From NCBI RefSeq assembly GCF_003254575.1, contig NZ_QJUA01000008.1, positions 92,860 through 156,859 of the forward strand: a DNA stretch of 64,000 nt. Reading direction: 5' to 3'. The notes under the pieces are model-generated. The model saw only the letters and a list, made by a program, of their open reading frames with translations. It was not told where the DNA came from and did no database searches. Position 1 is the first letter of the stretch. Each line of letters opens with the position of its first letter. Below are positions 27,802-35,690 of the stretch, piece by piece. Made by a program: the position numbers and the translations under genes. This DNA comes from Mycobacterium kyogaense. GTDB lineage: Bacteria; Actinomycetota; Actinomycetes; Mycobacteriales; Mycobacteriaceae.

Positions 27802-28803
27802 CTATCGGATCGCCGTCGCGTTGCAGGGCGATCCGACGCCACCGACGAGGTTCAACGGTTTGACCGTCAGCAGGGAATCCCAGCGGCCGGTGCGGCGGCT
27901 GTGCTCGACGAGCGCGGTCAGATTCCACAGCTCGCCCAACGGGATCCCGAGTTTGGCGATCAGCTCCTGATGCATCATGCCGCCGTCTTCCGGCGCCGTG
28001 GCGTGATACGGGCTCGACTCCAAGACGGGGAGGACCTCGACGGCGAACGTGTCCGTCGCGAACAGAGCGATCTGGTTGTCCCACAGCCACTCCGGGAGCA
28101 GTCGCTGTTGCGCGAAGCCCGTCGCGCTGCGCTGCTCACGAAGCCGTCCGCGGGTCTCGGCGTCGGCCTGCAGAAACCAACCTGCCCAGCCGGTGTGCAC
28201 CAGGAGCAGATCTCCCGGTTCGACCGTGACCCGCTGGCGACGGGCCGCGCGGGCCAACACGTCGGCGTCGATCGCCGGCCCGGCCGCGTGATCCAGCTCG
28301 GCACCCTCCTCCGCCAGCAGGCCGGCGACGTCGAGCAGGAGGCCCCGTCCCACGATCGGCGCGTCGGCCCAGGCTTGCACTCCCAGCGGAGGTGAACCGG
28401 CCACGACGGTGTCGTCGCCGATACCGTCGTAGAAGCCGTATCCGGACACCCGTCGGTGCCGCAGTCCGTCGAGGTGGCTGCTGGCCTGCAAGAAGAAGCC
28501 GTCGAGATGGTCGTCGCGGGACTGCTCGTGCGCGCAGGTGATGGTGTGCGTCGGAGCGGAGCGAGACCGCGACATCGGCGGGTCGAAGGCGGTCAGCGGA
28601 TAGTCGAGACTGAAGACCTCACCCGTGCGAATGGATCCGGCGGCTGATCGAACCTGTTGCGGTCCAGCAAAATTGGCGGTACCTCGGTCAGCGTCGTCGA
28701 AGACCCACCAGCTCGATCCCGGCGGCGCGCCGTCCCGGCGGGCGAGCAGGTCCACATACCGGGTGCCGGAGTGTGGACCTGCCGCGTGATGCACCGACGT
28801 CAT
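27802..28803 (-). CDS. Cyclase-family metal-dependent hydrolase
   Basis: A 333-residue protein of the cyclase/kynurenine-formamidase-like family. The metal site reads QASSHLDGLRH (His110, Asp112, His116), a variant of the usual HxGTHxDxPxH. Further family segments are LLLDVAG, VEPGDLLLVHTGWAGWF, and the C-terminal NLTALVEHSRRTGRWDSLLTVKPLNLVGGVGSPCNATAI. Members hydrolyse amide or lactone bonds, including ring cleavage of cyclic acids. The ATG at 28803 overlaps the stop of the small membrane protein gene by four bases. It is part of the TRAP/RraA-fusion operon. Confidence 0.85.
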   Translation of the reverse strand: MTSVHHAAGPHSGTRYVDLLARRDGAPPGSSWWVFDDADRGTANFAGPQQVRSAAGSIRTGEVFSLDYPLTAFDPPMSRSRSAPTHTITCAHEQSRDDHLDGFFLQASSHLDGLRHRRVSGYGFYDGIGDDTVVAGSPPLGVQAWADAPIVGRGLLLDVAGLLAEEGAELDHAAGPAIDADVLARAARRQRVTVEPGDLLLVHTGWAGWFLQADAETRGRLREQRSATGFAQQRLLPEWLWDNQIALFATDTFAVEVLPVLESSPYHATAPEDGGMMHQELIAKLGIPLGELWNLTALVEHSRRTGRWDSLLTVKPLNLVGGVGSPCNATAIR

Positions 28804-29069
28804 GCGTGTTCGTGCACCAGAGTCGACGCGGAGTCGTCCTCGCCGCTCGCTGTGTCGCTCAGGTGAAAGTACGACAGCGCGAAGGCCAGCAGGCCGGCCA
28901 CACCTGCTGCCCCGTAGGCCCATGGCGCGACGTTGTCGCTGATGCTGTCGACGAAGGCCCCGTTGCCGAGGGCGAGGCCCACCGCCTGCAGACCCACGAC
29001 GACGGCTCCACCGAGCAGGAATGCCGCGACACTGATCCGGAAGAGGGTGAGCAAGATGGTGCGAGTCAT
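28800..29069 (-). CDS. Small two-TM membrane protein
   Basis: An 89-residue protein with two hydrophobic helices (about residues 8-33 and 47-69) and an acidic, His-rich C-terminus ending LVHEHA. I do not recognise a named family. It lies between a TRAP large permease gene and a cyclase gene and is coupled to the latter by ATGA. It is too small for a DctQ subunit, which has four helices, but its position suggests it could be an accessory or replacement small subunit of the permease. Confidence 0.75.
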   Translation of the reverse strand: MTRTILLTLFRISVAAFLLGGAVVVGLQAVGLALGNGAFVDSISDNVAPWAYGAAGVAGLLAFALSYFHLSDTASGEDDSASTLVHEHA

Positions 29070-29093
29070 GATCGATTCCTTGTCTCTGTCAGG

Positions 29094-30433
29094 TCAGGCG
29101 ATGGGTAGCAGGCCGAGGGCGATGAGGACACCGACTCCGAGGATGGGGATGCAGTAGTACTTCAGCAGCGGCAGGAAAGTCTTGGACGGATCGACCTGAG
29201 CGATGCCGGCGGCCACATAGATCGGGGCGCCCGATGGAGGTGAGGCGCCCTCGGTGGAGGCGAAGACCAGAACCGCTGCGGCAGCGACCGGCGCGGGAAT
29301 GCCGACGCCCACCAGCGCTGCCACCGCGACACCGCCGACGGCTGCCATGGTCGCCGACGCCGTCAGCGGAATGGCGATCACCACGATGACCACGCCGACG
29401 ATGATGGCCATCAACCACGCCGGGGCGTGAACGTGCTCGAGAACGGCGGTGAGCTGTGCGGGCAAGCCGAGATCACCCAGCACATTCGACGCGGTGAAGG
29501 CGGCGACGATCGTCACGCCGATCACCCCGAACTGCGGAGCGGAGTCGCCGAGGATCTTCCACCAGGCGGAGGCTTGGCGCGGCAGATGCCGTCGGCCCAG
29601 GAACAGCACGAGCGCAATCATCAGCACCGGAATCCAGGTGATGAGGCTGATCGCCTTGGACATCACCAGGTCGGTGTAGGCGGACAGCTCCGCGGCGAGG
29701 GGTCCCCGGGTGAGTGCCAGCGGGATCAGGATCGGGATGAAGAGCAGCAGCGATTGCCACCCGGTACGCAGGCTCGTCCGGATCGGCAGCCGGTCCTCGG
29801 CGGCGATCGGTTGCAGGCGGTTCTTGCGCACGAGGTAGAAGTTCAGGCCCAGGCGGTAGGCCAGGCACCACAGACCTGCGAGCGCCAGCGGGAGCACGAT
29901 CTCATCGGGTTCCATGAGGCCGGTGACGGTCGCGGAGCCGACGAGGATGAACATGGTGGCGCTGAACGGGAAGGTCACTCCCATTCCCGCGCATCCCGCC
30001 ACGACGGTGGCCGAGAGCTCAGGGCTGACTCCCGAGCGCTTCATCCACGGCACCGTCACCGATCCGACCGCGGCGGTGACCGAGGCACCGACGTGCGCGA
30101 TGGCGCCGACATGCCGCCGGCAACGGTCGACGTATAGACCGGCCCGCCCCTGAGCCGGCCGAGGAACGAGTTCAGCACATCGATCAGGCGGTCGAGCACC
30201 GGCGTCTTGGCCAGCAGGAAACTCATGAAGATGAACGCCAGGCCGGCGAAGGTGACCTCTTCGGAGATGGAGTCGACGAAGCCGTGCCACACATAGGTCG
30301 GGGCCTTCGAACCCGCGAAGGCGGCGACGGCGACCAGTCCGACGATCATGGCTTCGCCGATGTTGCGCTTGAACACGGCGTTCCAGATGACGATCGCGGC
30401 GATGAACGCGATGAGTGCCCACACGGCGGTCAT
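29094..30433 (-). pseudogene. TRAP transporter large permease (DctM-like), interrupted by a frameshift near 30107
   Basis: The 5' part from the ATG at 30433 reads MTAVWALIAFIAAIVIWNAV and on to GRLRGGPVYTSTVAGGMS in one frame. From there GAIAHVGASVTAAVGSVTVPWM continues in another frame to a stop at 29094. Adding one G at 30106-30107 would restore a 446-residue, multi-helix DctM-like protein with the LRGG and SPPSGAPIYVAAGIA family segments. Either the gene is inactive or the base was lost in sequencing. TRAP large permeases import carboxylates with a DctP receptor; no dctP is nearby. The ATG overlaps the aldolase-fusion stop. Confidence 0.85.
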
Positions 30434-31791
30434 GAGGCACTCCTGGCGGCGATGATGGCGGCACGCCGCTGGGTTTCGTCTGCCTCCACGGCACGGCCGG
30501 CGGCCAGACTGGTGAAGGCTTCGGCGGCAGGCACGACCACCACGCCGTCGTCGTCGGCGACGACGAGGTCGCCCGGGTGGCAGACGACGCCGCCGACCGC
30601 GACCGGGACGTCGATGTAGCCGGGGCCGTTCTTGTACGGACCCGCAGGACTGACGGCCCGGGCCCAGACACCGAACCCGATCTCGGCCAGCGTCTCCACA
30701 TCGCGGGCAGCGCCGTCGATCACCATGCCCACGCAGCCGCGCGAGCGGGCACGCTCGGCGATCAGCTCGCCCATCAGGGCGCGGTTGCAGTCGCCGTGTC
30801 CGTTGATCACGATCACCTCCCCCGGACGTACCTTCTCCAGGGCTTCCTGCAACGCCTTGTTGTCACCGGCGCGCGTCCACACGGTACGCGCGCGGCCGAC
30901 GACGTGCGCCCCCTTCCACAGGGGCCGGATGCCCGAATCGAGCAGACCCATCCGATCCCGTGCGTCACCGATGTTGGCGACGGGCAGACCGTGATAGGCG
31001 GGCAGGAGTTCGTCCTCGACCCGGCCTTGGGAATCGGCGAGCCGGAGATGCACCTGCGTTGCCGCTCGCCCCAGGACGGGAGCGACTCCCATTTCGTCGA
31101 GCAGATCGGCGGCGGCAGCCGCTTCGGTACCGCGACGCTGAGCATGCTTGATCGTGCCGTCGTGCAGTCGATCGAGCGAGGAGTAGCTCCCGGCCAGCTC
31201 ACCGGCGATCTGGTCACGGACCCACTGCAGGGCATTGGCAGCAGCGCCGGCCTCGGTGGACTCGACGATCAACGCCCCCAGACCCTTCATGAACGAACTA
31301 CGCAGCAGCTTCCGGCGAGACGCGTCGCCCGGACCGCCACCGATGTCCTCGACCGTCGCGCCGAGTTCCCGGAAGTAGCGGGCCGCGGCCGCCGATCCGC
31401 CGCCGCTGACCACGAGCGCCGTCTTCGACCCGTGCTCGGGAACGGATCCGATCACCGCGACATCGGCAAAGGCGATCTCTTCCGCCTCCGCGATGACCGC
31501 CGCCACCTCGGTCTTCACGGCCACCGCAGCCGAATTCATGTCGGCGTACACCGCACCGGGCCGCAGGTGCGGGACCACGCCACGGGCGGCCCGCACGGCG
31601 ACGCGGGCGCTGGTGAGGCTGACCACCATGTCGGCGTCGCGTACCGCGTCGGCGGCGTCGGCGTGACGCGTCACCCCGGGCGGCGTGGCCACGTCAGCCG
31701 GGTCGTAACCGGTCACGTGCCAACCGTGGGCGAGGAATCCCGCCGAGTAAAGGGATCCAGCTTCGCCGAGACCCAGAATGGCTACCCTCAT
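30430..31791 (-). CDS. Fused NAD(P)-dependent dehydrogenase (6PGDH/DUF1932) and RraA-like aldolase
   Basis: A 453-residue two-domain protein. The N-terminal part has the Rossmann motif VAILGLGEAG (G7, G9, G12) of the 3-hydroxyisobutyrate/6-phosphogluconate dehydrogenase superfamily, then a DUF1932-like helical region (LLRSSFMKGLGALIVESTEAG). From about residue 260 it is an RraA-like/class II pyruvate aldolase domain: LPVANIGDARDRMG, then RPGEVIVINGHGDCNRALMGELIAERARSRG, then GMVIDGAARDVETL with the catalytic Arg363-Asp364 pair. Such aldolases cleave 4-hydroxy-4-methyl- or 4-carboxy-2-oxoglutarate-type acids. ATG at 31791 has GAGGTG just upstream; GTG at 31797 is an alternative. First gene of its operon. 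Confidence 0.85.
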   Translation of the reverse strand: MRVAILGLGEAGSLYSAGFLAHGWHVTGYDPADVATPPGVTRHADAADAVRDADMVVSLTSARVAVRAARGVVPHLRPGAVYADMNSAAVAVKTEVAAVIAEAEEIAFADVAVIGSVPEHGSKTALVVSGGGSAAAARYFRELGATVEDIGGGPGDASRRKLLRSSFMKGLGALIVESTEAGAAANALQWVRDQIAGELAGSYSSLDRLHDGTIKHAQRRGTEAAAAADLLDEMGVAPVLGRAATQVHLRLADSQGRVEDELLPAYHGLPVANIGDARDRMGLLDSGIRPLWKGAHVVGRARTVWTRAGDNKALQEALEKVRPGEVIVINGHGDCNRALMGELIAERARSRGCVGMVIDGAARDVETLAEIGFGVWARAVSPAGPYKNGPGYIDVPVAVGGVVCHPGDLVVADDDGVVVVPAAEAFTSLAAGRAVEADETQRRAAIIAARSAS

Positions 31792-31801
31792 GCTCACCTC
31801 A

Positions 31802-31848
31802 TATCATTCTGTGATAGCTGTTATCACTTGTGATGTTAGCGTGATCAC
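31802..31848. promoter_or_regulatory. Phased array of TGAT/ATCA half-sites upstream of the fusion gene
   Basis: TATCA at 31802, TGATA at 31812, TATCA at 31822 and the palindrome GTGATCAC at 31841-31848 occur at about ten-base spacing, with TGATG at 31831 between. Neighbouring sites form inverted repeats with five-base spacers (31802-31816 and 31812-31826). The array abuts the ribosome site of the fusion gene, so a bound regulator would block the operon promoter. The IclR-type protein of the operon is the obvious candidate. Confidence 0.55.
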
Positions 31849-32065
31849 ACCGAGCGCTTTTGTCAAGCGTCGGTCACCAGATCGGTGTCAACGACCTCCG
31901 GGATGCGCTAGCGGGCCGGCCTCGTGCCCCAAGGCGCCAGCGCAGCTACCGACCCGCCGGTCGCTTCGAAAGGGGTTGGTGCGCAACGGTTCCGATGCCA
32001 ACACACGAAAGGCAACGAAAACGCCAGCTTCCGGCACTACGCCGGTTGAGGGTCCGCCGACTCGG

Positions 32066-32224
32066 TCAGGCGGCGCCGGCGCGGTCGACGGCGGTGCCGC
32101 GGCGCTCGTACCAGCGCAGACGCAACATCAGTAGACCGCGGTGCGCACGCCATCCCGCCGACAGCGGATCGCGCCACGCCGGAACGCCCGCCGGTGCATC
32201 GAGTTCCCTGTCCATACCCACCAT
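32066..32224 (-). CDS. Possible 52-residue protein
   Basis: A short frame begins at ATG 32224 with GGAG four to seven bases upstream and encodes 52 residues, starting MVGMDRELDAPAGVPAWRDP and continuing LSAGWRAHRG, LLMLRLRWYE and RRGTAVDRAG. Codon choice is GC-rich at the third position, like the real genes nearby, and it is divergent from the Abi-alpha gene. Trp/Arg-rich short proteins of this look occur in mycobacteria, but I cannot name a family. The rest of 31849-32352 shows no gene. Confidence 0.4.
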   Translation of the reverse strand: MVGMDRELDAPAGVPAWRDPLSAGWRAHRGLLMLRLRWYERRGTAVDRAGAA

Positions 32225-32352
32225 TGTGCTCCGATGAATCGGCAGGGGCTCGCCGCAGCGAGCGGCGAAACGGTGTCGATCATGTGAATGTTGGCAGACG
32301 GGCTTTGCCCAACCCTGAGTTCAGCGCTGTGCGGTACGACTAGTTTCTCCGT

Positions 32353-33051
32353 ATGCCCAAGCCGTACGACCCGCGAGAATTGCTCAGCCACGCCGTCGGC
32401 GCGGTTCGTGTGGGACTCGATGTCTACAGCTGGACCGAGAAGCAGATCGTCGAGGCGCTACGACACAGCCTCGACGCCCTCGACGGCACCGATTCGACAC
32501 CGACGACGACACCATCGGCTGCCGAAGTGGACACCTCGGCAGACACCACCAGGTCCTCACCGGATTCCCTCGGCGGCAAGTTGAACCATCTGCTGGAGCG
32601 CGCCCTGGATCAGAACACCCGCGGGAGCAGGACCGAATTCTTCCACCGACTCCTCGACCAGTTGGTCGCCGACGAGGCACGGATCCTCGGCGCGCTGTCG
32701 GATGGGTCACGGTCACCGGTCGTCACCATCTCGGTGTGGGGTCAGTCGCGTGCATCGTCGCGCCCCGTGCTGCAGAACGCCTCGTTGATCGGCCGGACAG
32801 CCAATGTCGCGCTGCCGGAGATGGTTCCGCAGTACGTCACTCATCTGCTGTCGCTGGGCCTGGTCGACATCGGACCGGAGGATCGCGAACTGGAGACGGA
32901 GTACGAGCTGCTGATGGCGGAGACCTCGGTACTGGCCGCGGTCAAGAGCGGTGCCCGTGGGCCGATCCCGGCGAAGGTCGAGCGGGCAACCCTGTCGATG
33001 TCCGCCCTGGGCAACGAATTCTGGGCAGCGGCGACCGGCGAGGGCCGGTGA
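32353..33051 (+). CDS. Abi-alpha (DUF4393-like) family protein
   Basis: A 232-residue protein. After a variable Thr/Ser-rich stretch (about 45-75) it has a helical region SLGGKLNHLLERALDQNTRGSRTEFFHRLLDQLVADEARILGALSDG and then LLSLGLVDIGPEDRELETEYELLMAETSVLAAV, which resembles the Abi-alpha family. The family is named for similarity to a phage abortive-infection protein, but most members are uncharacterised. No transmembrane helix or nuclease motif is visible. It sits ten bases before a DUF445 membrane-protein gene, which suggests a two-gene operon. Confidence 0.7.
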   Translation: MPKPYDPRELLSHAVGAVRVGLDVYSWTEKQIVEALRHSLDALDGTDSTPTTTPSAAEVDTSADTTRSSPDSLGGKLNHLLERALDQNTRGSRTEFFHRLLDQLVADEARILGALSDGSRSPVVTISVWGQSRASSRPVLQNASLIGRTANVALPEMVPQYVTHLLSLGLVDIGPEDRELETEYELLMAETSVLAAVKSGARGPIPAKVERATLSMSALGNEFWAAATGEGR

Positions 33052-33061
33052 TGTGCCGGCG

Positions 33062-34327
33062 ATGACGACCACCCATCAGGCGATCGCGAGCTGGAGCGAG
33101 ATCACCACCGACGTCTCGACCTACTGGTGGATCTATCTGTCGATGCCACTCATCGCGGCTTTCGTGGGCTGGAGCACGAAGTTGGTCGCCGTGGAAATGC
33201 TGTACCGGCCACTGGATTTCAAGGGTTGGGGAATTTTCGGTTGGCAGGGCATCGTGCCACGTCGAGCCGGCAAGGTCGGCTCGACGACAATCCAGTTGCT
33301 CACCTCCAATCTGCTCAAGCCGGAAGAACTCCTCGACCGGTTCGATGTCGACGACGCCTTGGATCGACTGCAGGAGCCGCTCAACGCGGCGATCGAAGAG
33401 ATCATCCGGGACCTGGCCGAAGAGGTACGGCCCGGACTCTGGGACAGCCTGCCCGAGGCCGGTCGCCGCGCTGTGCGCGATCGGATCGTCGCTCAGATCC
33501 CTGCGCTCACCCAGAATCTGATGACAGAGATCAAGTCCGATCTCCCCCGTTACCTCGACATCCAGTTCCTCTCTGTGACGACTCTGGTGCGCAACAAGGA
33601 GAAGCTGGTCAAGCTGATGCGCAGCGTCAGCACCGATGCCATGGCGTTCGTCCGCCGCAGCGGCATCTATTTCGGCTTCGTCATCGGCCTGGTGCAGATG
33701 GTGGCCTGGGCGTTGTTCCAGAACCCCTGGATCATGCCGGCTTTCGGGTTCGCGGTCGGCTTCATCAGCGACTACATCGCCCTGAACATGCTCTTCCGGC
33801 CCATCTATCCACGAAAATACCTGGGCTTCTTCACCTTCCAGGGGCTCCTACATGCGCAGCGGGAGAAGATCACCCGCGACTACGCGAAGATCCTGGCCGA
33901 CGATCTGTTCGCGCCGGACCTCCTGTTCGACGCACTGATCAAGGGGCCCGGCTCGGACAAACTCTTCGCCCTCGTCACTCGCGAGATCGAGGCGGCGATC
34001 GACAGGCAGGCCGGCGGGGTCGCCGCACCCATCGTCGCACTGGCCGTCGGCACGAAGCGGTATCGAGCCATGAAGGACCGGGTGGTGACGCTCGTCCTCG
34101 AGCGCCTCCCGTCGACGCTGTCCGAGGCGCAAGGCTATGCCGCCGAGGTCATCGATCTGGAGAACACGATCATCGACAAGATGAGTCGGCTCACCAACGA
34201 GGAGTACGAGTCGATCCTGCGGCCGGTGTTCAAGGACGACGAGCCCCTGATGATCGCCGTCGGTGCCGTACTCGGCGGCGTGGTCGGCGAACTCCAGGTT
34301 CAGATCATCGAACTCGTCACCCGCTGA
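33062..34327 (+). CDS. DUF445-family membrane protein
   Basis: A 421-residue protein with an N-terminal membrane segment (about 18-38, WIYLSMPLIAAFVGWSTKLVAVEMLYRPL), a central pair of helices (about 203-245, GIYFGFVIGLVQMVAWALF and following) and a C-terminal one, with long amphipathic helical regions between. GWSTKLVAVEMLYRPL and SDYIALNMLFRPI are the duplicated motif of DUF445/YheB-type proteins. Function is unknown. The ATG at 33062 lies ten bases after the Abi-alpha stop. It converges on an SRPBCC gene. Confidence 0.85.
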   Translation: MTTTHQAIASWSEITTDVSTYWWIYLSMPLIAAFVGWSTKLVAVEMLYRPLDFKGWGIFGWQGIVPRRAGKVGSTTIQLLTSNLLKPEELLDRFDVDDALDRLQEPLNAAIEEIIRDLAEEVRPGLWDSLPEAGRRAVRDRIVAQIPALTQNLMTEIKSDLPRYLDIQFLSVTTLVRNKEKLVKLMRSVSTDAMAFVRRSGIYFGFVIGLVQMVAWALFQNPWIMPAFGFAVGFISDYIALNMLFRPIYPRKYLGFFTFQGLLHAQREKITRDYAKILADDLFAPDLLFDALIKGPGSDKLFALVTREIEAAIDRQAGGVAAPIVALAVGTKRYRAMKDRVVTLVLERLPSTLSEAQGYAAEVIDLENTIIDKMSRLTNEEYESILRPVFKDDEPLMIAVGAVLGGVVGELQVQIIELVTR

Positions 34328-34339
34328 AGCGCAGGTGGG

Positions 34340-34819
34340 TCAGAGACGGTCGGCGAACCGTGCGGCCAACCCGGAGAGCGTGGACTCGATGCCCTGGGCG
34401 TTCTTCTTGTGGTAGCCCGTCAACTCGATGAAGATCGGCAGCTTGGCGGTGGAGTAGTCGAACGTCTCGGTCACCTTGGTCACTCCCGGCCCGACTGCGG
34501 CGAGTTCCCAGCGCCAGCGGTGACCGAGCGGATGCTGCCATTCGACGAGATGATCATCCTCGACCGCGGTGGCGGTCGAGGTGATCTGGTAGGGCACGCC
34601 GAACTGCTTCATCCCGACAGTGAACTTGTCGCCCACGCTCAACCGGTGCGGCCCCTTCACCTCGGCGTCGCGCACGGTGCCCGAACCGTCGACCTCGTGA
34701 TGCCGGTGCGGATCCACCAACAGCGCGAAGATCTCCGCCGCCGGGGCGCTGACCTGAACACTGCGGCTCACCGCATGGGGGCCGGCATCTTCTTTCTTGA
34801 CCGGTGTCGTCGTAGCCAT
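34340..34819 (-). CDS. SRPBCC (polyketide cyclase/dehydrase-like) family protein
   Basis: A 159-residue START-like protein. The strand-helix pattern VSRSVQVSAPAAEIFALLVDPHRHHEVDGSGTV is the usual N-terminal half of the helix-grip fold, and GHRWRWELAAVGPGVTKVTETFDYS forms the later strands. Such proteins bind hydrophobic ligands; mycobacteria have many. The ATG at 34819 is preferred to an upstream in-frame codon. No functional link to neighbours is evident. Confidence 0.85.
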   Translation of the reverse strand: MATTTPVKKEDAGPHAVSRSVQVSAPAAEIFALLVDPHRHHEVDGSGTVRDAEVKGPHRLSVGDKFTVGMKQFGVPYQITSTATAVEDDHLVEWQHPLGHRWRWELAAVGPGVTKVTETFDYSTAKLPIFIELTGYHKKNAQGIESTLSGLAARFADRL

Positions 34820-34861
34820 GTCGCCGTCATACCCACGGCACCGGGCGGTCAATCGGTCAGA

Positions 34862-35686
34862 TCAGCCCTTGGCGCTACGCAGCTCGTGCGACAGCGCCTC
34901 GAGTTCGTCACCGCCCGCCATCTCCTGAGTCAGGTGCTCGAGTGTGATGTCGTCGTACGTGCAGTCCAGCTTCTGCCGGCCACGGTTGAGCAGGACGAAG
35001 TGGTCACCGACCATGTGCGCGTGGTGGGGGTTGTGCGTGATGAACACCACGCCGAAGCCGGCCTCCTTGGCCGCGGTGATGTATTTGAGCACCACCCCGG
35101 ACTGCTTGACGCCCAACGCCGCCGTCGGCTCGTCGAGGATCAGCACCCGCGCTCCGAAGAAGACAGCACGGGCGATAGCCACACACTGGCGTTGCCCGCC
35201 CGACAGAGAGCCGATGGGTACGTCCACATCGGGCAGATCGATGCCCATCTTCGACAGCTCGGTCAGCGTGGTCGCCCGCATCGCGTTCGCGTCCAACGAG
35301 AACGGGAACGTTTTGCGTCGCAATTCCTGGCCGAGGAAGAAGTTGCGCCACACCGGCATCAGCGGCACGACCGCCAGGTTCTGGTACACCGTGGCGATAC
35401 CCTTGCCCAGCGCCTCGGCCGGTGAAGCGAACTTCGTCGTTTCACCGTCGACGAGCAGTTCACCTTCCGTCTGCTGATGCAACCCGGCGATGATCTTGAT
35501 CAGTGTCGACTTTCCGGCACCGTTGTCACCGAGGATGCCGGTCACCTCGCCGGCGTGCACGCGCAGACAGATGTCTTTGAGCGCGGTGATGTTGCCGTAG
35601 GACTTGCCGACGTTTCGCAACTCGACCAGCGGTACCTTTCCGCCGGACGGGGTCTCGCTGCTGGGCTTCTCCATGGAGATGGTCAT
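34862..35686 (-). CDS. Sugar/inositol ABC transporter ATP-binding protein
   Basis: A 274-residue ABC ATPase with Walker A GDNGAGKST (residues 53-61), signature LSGGQRQCVAIARA, Walker B VLILDEPTAAL and switch His in VVFITHN. It is a single-cassette form like FrcA of the CUT2 class. It follows the permease gene by four bases and the binding-protein gene beyond. With its position opposite the iol genes it most likely powers uptake of inositol or a related cyclitol. Substrate assignment is inferred from context. Confidence 0.92.
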   Translation of the reverse strand: MTISMEKPSSETPSGGKVPLVELRNVGKSYGNITALKDICLRVHAGEVTGILGDNGAGKSTLIKIIAGLHQQTEGELLVDGETTKFASPAEALGKGIATVYQNLAVVPLMPVWRNFFLGQELRRKTFPFSLDANAMRATTLTELSKMGIDLPDVDVPIGSLSGGQRQCVAIARAVFFGARVLILDEPTAALGVKQSGVVLKYITAAKEAGFGVVFITHNPHHAHMVGDHFVLLNRGRQKLDCTYDDITLEHLTQEMAGGDELEALSHELRSAKG

Positions 35687-35690
35687 CTCA

